From Elusimicrobia bacterium RIFCSPLOWO2_01_FULL_59_12 (lineage in GTDB: Bacteria; Elusimicrobiota; Elusimicrobia; 2-01-FULL-59-12): a stretch of DNA of 9,923 nucleotides. The stretch spans positions 9,738 through 19,660 of the forward strand of contig MGUR01000013.1 in the NCBI GenBank assembly GCA_001800075.1, in the 5' to 3' direction. Positions 6,854 through 9,923 of this stretch are shown one piece after another; the stretch's first letter is position 1; every line of letters begins with the position of its first letter. The position numbers were made by a program, and so were the translations under genes. The notes beneath the pieces were generated by a model that saw only the letters and a list, made by a program, of their open reading frames with translations, made no database searches and had not been told where the DNA came from.

Positions 6854-8002
6854 CTATACGGCAACACCCTGGTATGACTCTAAAAAAATTCGTCTCTCTG
6901 CCTGAAAGGTGCCGCCCGTAATGGTTTTCCTTATTTTTCGCATCAATTTTATCAGAAACGCCACGTTGTGTAAAGACGCCAGACGCAGGGCGCTGAGCTC
7001 GCCCGCGCGGAAAAGATGGTGAAGGTAGGCCCGGCTGTATCGGGCGCAGAGGCCGCAATCACATTGGGAATCAGGGGGCGAAAAGTCCTCGCGATAGGGA
7101 GCGTTTTTGATGTTTAGCCTCCCCTGTGAGGTGAACAACTGCCCATTGCGGCCGTTGCGGGTGGGTAGCACGCAATCAAAGACATCCACTCCCATCCCGA
7201 CCGCCTCCCACAAATCTTCCGGCGTTCCCACGCCCATCAGGTACCGGGGCTTTTCCACCGGCAGCCATTCCATGGAGCGCTGGATCATCTCCAACATCGC
7301 CAGCCGGGGCTCCCCGACGGACAAGCCTCCGATCGCGTAACCGGGGAAGTCCATTTCGACGAGTTGCTGGGTGCTTTCACGGCGGAGGTCCGGGTAAATG
7401 GACCCTTGAGTGATTGCCCATAATTGCGGGTTCCCTTCGACGCCCTTCCCGCTTCCGCGGGGGTTACGGGCAACCCAAGCATCTTTGCATCGCTTCGCCC
7501 AGCGGCGGGTGAGCTCCAGCGCCTTGCGCGCGCGGCCCTCATCGCAAGGATAGGGCGGACATTCATCGAAACACATCAGAATATCGGAACCCAGCGCCAC
7601 CTGGATCTCAATCACTTTCTCGGGACTGAAGAAGTGCAGCGACCCGTCGATGTGAGAACGAAATTCAACCCCTTCCTCCGTTATCTTTCGCAGCTGCTCC
7701 ATGCTGAACACCTGATAGCCGCCGGAGTCCGTCAGGATGGCGCGATTCCAGCTCGTAAACGCATGGAGCCCGCCCGCTTTCTCGATCACATCCATCCCCG
7801 GACGCAGGTACAAGTGATAGGCGTTGCCAAGGATGAGCTGGGTGTCCAGTTTCTCAAGATCCTGCGACAACAGCGTCTTAACCGCGCCCTGGGTGCCCAC
7901 CGGCGCGAACACCGGCGTGTCAATATGACCCTGGGCGGTCTGCAGACGCCCCGTCCGCGCGTGGGTGCCCTGATCGCGCGCCAAAATTTCAAAGGATTTC
8001 AT
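6854..8002 (-). CDS. tgt: tRNA-guanine transglycosylase
   Basis: Tgt swaps guanine 34 in the anticodon of GUN tRNAs for preQ1, in the cytoplasm, as part of queuosine synthesis. The 382-residue length is normal. Catalytic residues fit the well-studied Zymomonas enzyme by spacing: Asp 92 in TDSGGYQVFS, Asp 146 in CFDECPP, Gln 199 in TQGS, Gly 226 in AIGGLSVGEP, and the nucleophile Asp 276 in FDCVLPTRNGRNG. The zinc site is Cys 314, Cys 316, Cys 319 and His 345. A loop at about 177-191 (VARNPRGSGKGVEGN) is six residues longer than in Zymomonas by the same spacing and is encoded by a hairpin-forming stretch. The ATG overlaps the queA stop by 4 bases with no clear ribosome site, so translation is probably coupled to queA. 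A terminator follows at once. Confidence 0.98.
   Translation of the reverse strand: MKSFEILARDQGTHARTGRLQTAQGHIDTPVFAPVGTQGAVKTLLSQDLEKLDTQLILGNAYHLYLRPGMDVIEKAGGLHAFTSWNRAILTDSGGYQVFSMEQLRKITEEGVEFRSHIDGSLHFFSPEKVIEIQVALGSDILMCFDECPPYPCDEGRARKALELTRRWAKRCKDAWVARNPRGSGKGVEGNPQLWAITQGSIYPDLRRESTQQLVEMDFPGYAIGGLSVGEPRLAMLEMIQRSMEWLPVEKPRYLMGVGTPEDLWEAVGMGVDVFDCVLPTRNGRNGQLFTSQGRLNIKNAPYREDFSPPDSQCDCGLCARYSRAYLHHLFRAGELSALRLASLHNVAFLIKLMRKIRKTITGGTFQAERRIFLESYQGVAV
7442..7471. repeat. Small nested palindrome inside tgt
   Basis: Bases 7448-7452 pair with 7457-7461 around a four-base loop, and an outer GCCC/GGGC pair (7442-7445 with 7468-7471) frames it. The core CCCGC-TTCC-GCGGG resembles the short dispersed palindromes common in GC-rich genomes. 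It encodes the variable loop of Tgt at residues 178-187. It may instead be ordinary GC-rich coding sequence. Confidence 0.3.
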
Positions 8003-9084
8003 TGGATGAACATGGCGTCGCCGTAAGAGTAAAAACGGTACTCCCCCCGAATCGCTTCGTCATAGGCCACCCGCAGGGAGAACGAAGGTTCCCCCGAATA
8101 AAACGCGCACGCCAAAAGCAGCGGCGTGGAGTGCGGCAGGTGGAAATTGGTGATCAGCGCGTCGACGCCTCGAAAACGATACCCGGGATAGATGAAGAGC
8201 TTGGCGGCGCCGGATCCGGCGCGAAACCGGAAGTTATCCGGGTCATACACGGACTCCAGAGTCCGGGCCGAGGTCGTTCCCACCGCGATGATCCGCCGGC
8301 CGTCCCGTCGCGCGGCGTTCAGTTTGGCCGCCGTTTCCGCGCTCACCTGATAGTTTTCCGGAAGCATCGCGTGATCCTGAATGTTTTCTGTGCGAATGGG
8401 CCGGAATGTCCCCCACCCCACATGCAATACAACCTCGATGGTTTTTACGCCCTGCACGCCCAACTGCTTCAACAGGGCGCCGGTAAAATGAAAACCGGCG
8501 GTGGGCGCGGCGATGGAGCCCTCTTCGCGCGCAAACACGGTCTGGTAGGTCTCAGAGTCCTTCATGTTCTTCTCCAGGCGCTTGATATAAGGCGGCAGCG
8601 GCATCTCTCCGTGGCGATCCAGATACGCTCTCACGCCTTCCCGGGAGAAACACACGATCCACTCGCCGCCGGCCCCGAGGGTCTCAAGCCTGGCGCTCAG
8701 ATTCTCGGGAAACACCACGTCAACGCCCGGAGCAGACGCGCCTCGCACCAGTGCGCGCCAACGACTCCCCCCACCCAGCGGCCTCTCCCCCGGGGACAGG
8801 GATGGGGCGAGGGGCTCAAGCAGAAGCAATTCCGCTTTCCCTCCGGAACGCTTTCGACCGCGCAAGCGCGCGGGAAATACGCGGGTCGCGTTCAGGACCA
8901 GGACGTCCCCGGCCCGCAGAAATTCACCAATCTCGCGAAACGTTCGATGCTGCATACTGCGATTTTGTCTATCGAGCACCATCAATCGGGAATGGTCACG
9001 CGCTTCAAGCGGCGACTGCGCGATCCGCTCCGGCGGCAAGGCATAATCAAACTCCGTCAAACGCAGCGCTGTGTCCGCTATCAT
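7999..9084 (-). CDS. queA: S-adenosylmethionine:tRNA ribosyltransferase-isomerase
   Basis: QueA transfers and rearranges the ribosyl group of AdoMet onto preQ1-modified tRNA to give epoxyqueuosine, the step after Tgt. The protein has 361 residues. Signatures are FDYALPPERIAQ at 12-23, VLVLNATRVFPARLRGRK at 61-78, LPPYIKR at 163-169, YQTVFAREEGSIAAPTAGFH at 180-199, LHVGWGTFRPI at 220-230, the HAMLPENY segment at 238-245, VGTTSARTLES at 268-278 and ITNFHLPHST at 311-320. The start at 9084 is chosen for its ATGA overlap with the SpoIID stop and because TEFDYALPP close to the N-terminus fits the family; the frame stays open to 9360 but that part is antisense-free overlap with SpoIID. Residues 91-106 (PLAPSLSPGERPLGGG) are extra and coded by a palindromic repeat. 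They lie between GKAELLLLE and the SRWRALVRG segment, probably in a surface loop, so activity may be kept. The 3' end overlaps tgt by 4 bases. Confidence 0.97.
   Translation of the reverse strand: MIADTALRLTEFDYALPPERIAQSPLEARDHSRLMVLDRQNRSMQHRTFREIGEFLRAGDVLVLNATRVFPARLRGRKRSGGKAELLLLEPLAPSLSPGERPLGGGSRWRALVRGASAPGVDVVFPENLSARLETLGAGGEWIVCFSREGVRAYLDRHGEMPLPPYIKRLEKNMKDSETYQTVFAREEGSIAAPTAGFHFTGALLKQLGVQGVKTIEVVLHVGWGTFRPIRTENIQDHAMLPENYQVSAETAAKLNAARRDGRRIIAVGTTSARTLESVYDPDNFRFRAGSGAAKLFIYPGYRFRGVDALITNFHLPHSTPLLLACAFYSGEPSFSLRVAYDEAIRGEYRFYSYGDAMFIQ
8767..8814. repeat. 48-base nested palindromic repeat inserted in frame in queA
   Basis: On the minus strand the outer arms (8814-8804 region and 8776-8767) pair as CCCUCGCCC with GGGUGGGGG using two G-U pairs. 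The inner arms CCTGTCCC and GGGAGAGG pair with one mismatch around a three-base CGG loop. The length is exactly 16 codons and the frame is kept through it. The design of paired CCCTC...CCC and GGG...GAGGG blocks is that of dispersed intergenic palindromes found in many GC-rich bacterial genomes. Confidence 0.7.
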
Positions 9085-9923
9085 TCGCCAGGACTCCCCG
9101 CCTTGACAAGCCGGCTGTTCGGGTAATAAGCCTTCAAGATCTGCGTATAGGTATGGCCTTCCTGAGCGCGCCCGCGGGCCCCCCACTGGCAAAGGCCTGC
9201 GCCGTGCCCCCACCCTTTCCCCTCGAAATGGAAGACGCTCCCCTTTTTCCTGAGATCCGTCAAGTACGTGCTGCGCAGGACTTCCGGCCCGACCGCGAGC
9301 CGAAAATTGTTTCCCGGAACCAGGATCCGCCCGCGCGAGGACTCCACCGCGAACGACCACACCCTGCCGGAAGGCGACTCCTTGGCCGCGCTGATCTTTC
9401 GAAGCGTCCCTACGCGATAACCGGCCCGCCGCAAGCGGTTCTGGATCCGTTCCGCGCTGATGTCGCGCGCCCAGGAGCGGTAGGGATCGCTCCGGCAGTA
9501 AGGGTCGCGGATGCTTTCAAAATCCGTCGGAGGATTTTGCAGATCACTCCAGACATACGGCGGGGTTTCCGTCCGGCCCCCGCAGGACGAATGGAAGAAG
9601 CTCAGCGCCGGAGCGCCCGCGCCGTCCACCAGGATTTCACCGCGGGTCTCCTCCACCGCCTCGCTGGTGGCGGGCTTCTCCGCCTGCAGCCCGCCGTACA
9701 CCTGCGACCGGACGTCGTTAGTGACATCGTAATCCTTGTAGACAGACCGGTTCATCATCGCCAGGACGTATGTCCGGGAAATCACGGCCTGCGACTTCAA
9801 GGACTCCGCCGGCCAATCGGCGCCGACCTCGCGCGGCAGCACGCCCCGCAGGTACTCCTCAAACGGCACCTGTTCGATGACTTGCACGGCGCCTCGCCCG
9901 TCGGGTCGGAGAAGAAACGTCCC
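9081..9923 (-). CDS. SpoIID/LytB-domain protein, 5' end beyond window
   Basis: The frame is open from the right edge, giving 280 visible residues; the N-terminus, and any signal peptide, are missing. SpoIID-domain proteins act on peptidoglycan glycan strands, as lytic transglycosylases in spore formers or as amidase enhancers (LytB). In a non-sporulating diderm a role in wall remodelling is the likely one. QVIEQVPFEEYLRGVLPREV (visible residues 14-33) starts the domain, with Glu 32 at the place of the catalytic Glu. WPAESLKSQAVISRTYVLA follows at 37-55. FFHSSCGGRTE at 109-119 and DPYC at 140-143 supply His and Cys residues like the metal site known in clostridial SpoIID. GKGWGHGAGLCQWGARGRA at 235-253 is the C-terminal signature, and the family end YYPN is at 266-269. 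A GTG at 9887 lies inside the domain and is not taken as the start. It overlaps queA by 4 bases. Confidence 0.93.
   Translation of the reverse strand, partial: GTFLLRPDGRGAVQVIEQVPFEEYLRGVLPREVGADWPAESLKSQAVISRTYVLAMMNRSVYKDYDVTNDVRSQVYGGLQAEKPATSEAVEETRGEILVDGAGAPALSFFHSSCGGRTETPPYVWSDLQNPPTDFESIRDPYCRSDPYRSWARDISAERIQNRLRRAGYRVGTLRKISAAKESPSGRVWSFAVESSRGRILVPGNNFRLAVGPEVLRSTYLTDLRKKGSVFHFEGKGWGHGAGLCQWGARGRAQEGHTYTQILKAYYPNSRLVKAGSPGE

Noticed and set aside
6789..6960. Promoter for yajC in or near the end of tgt
   Set aside because: TTGATG and TTGAAC were found, but no -10 element sits at a suitable distance, so no promoter can be supported.
8002..9126. Open frame of 374 codons on the plus strand opposite queA
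   Set aside because: It mirrors the queA coding frame almost exactly, lacks family motifs, and QueA conservation on the other strand is unmistakable.
9085..9360. Upstream extension of queA to a start at 9360
   Set aside because: The added 92 residues are low-complexity, overlap the SpoIID domain in another frame, and the ATG at 9084 gives the standard QueA N-terminus and an ATGA overlap.

Overview
The window looks like a stretch of chromosome from a GC-rich, Gram-negative (diderm) bacterium. The evidence is two lipopolysaccharide-core enzymes (a Kdo transferase and a family 9 heptosyltransferase-type glycosyltransferase) on one strand with the secretion genes yajC-secD-secF and the queuosine genes queA-tgt. 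All genes lie on the minus strand and are packed with 4-8 base start/stop overlaps or short gaps. No RNA genes, CRISPR array or insertion sequence is visible. The order SpoIID-queA-tgt-yajC-secD-secF-unknown-DUF374-waaA-GT9 would fit a deltaproteobacterial-type or candidate-phylum (for example Omnitrophota-like) genome, but that placement is a weak inference.

In transcription order (right to left) the window holds: a SpoIID/LytB-domain protein cut by the right edge (9081-9923); queA (7999-9084) and tgt (6854-8002), two steps of tRNA queuosine modification; an intrinsic terminator (6819-6851); yajC, secD and secF (6788 down to 4084), the accessory membrane module of the Sec translocon; an unrecognised 204-residue protein with a faint resemblance to methionine-synthase reactivation domains (3473-4087); a DUF374 acyltransferase-like protein with a TTG start (2747-3415); waaA (1492-2778); and a GT9 glycosyltransferase running off the left edge (1-1499).

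Three things stand out. First, the GT9 gene is an in-frame fusion: a bare N-terminal Rossmann half (about 144 residues) is joined to a complete second GT9, so the chain has two acceptor-side domains but only one donor-side domain. Second, a 48-base C/G-rich nested palindrome sits exactly in frame in queA and adds 16 residues. A similar palindrome forms the last visible codons of the GT9 gene, which suggests a dispersed palindromic repeat tolerated in coding DNA. Third, the small protein between secF and the lipid/LPS genes has no clear function and is translationally coupled to secF.

Functionally the window is one long co-directional envelope and translation cluster: peptidoglycan remodelling, tRNA modification, protein export, then outer-membrane lipid assembly. 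Only one clear transcription-stop signal interrupts it.
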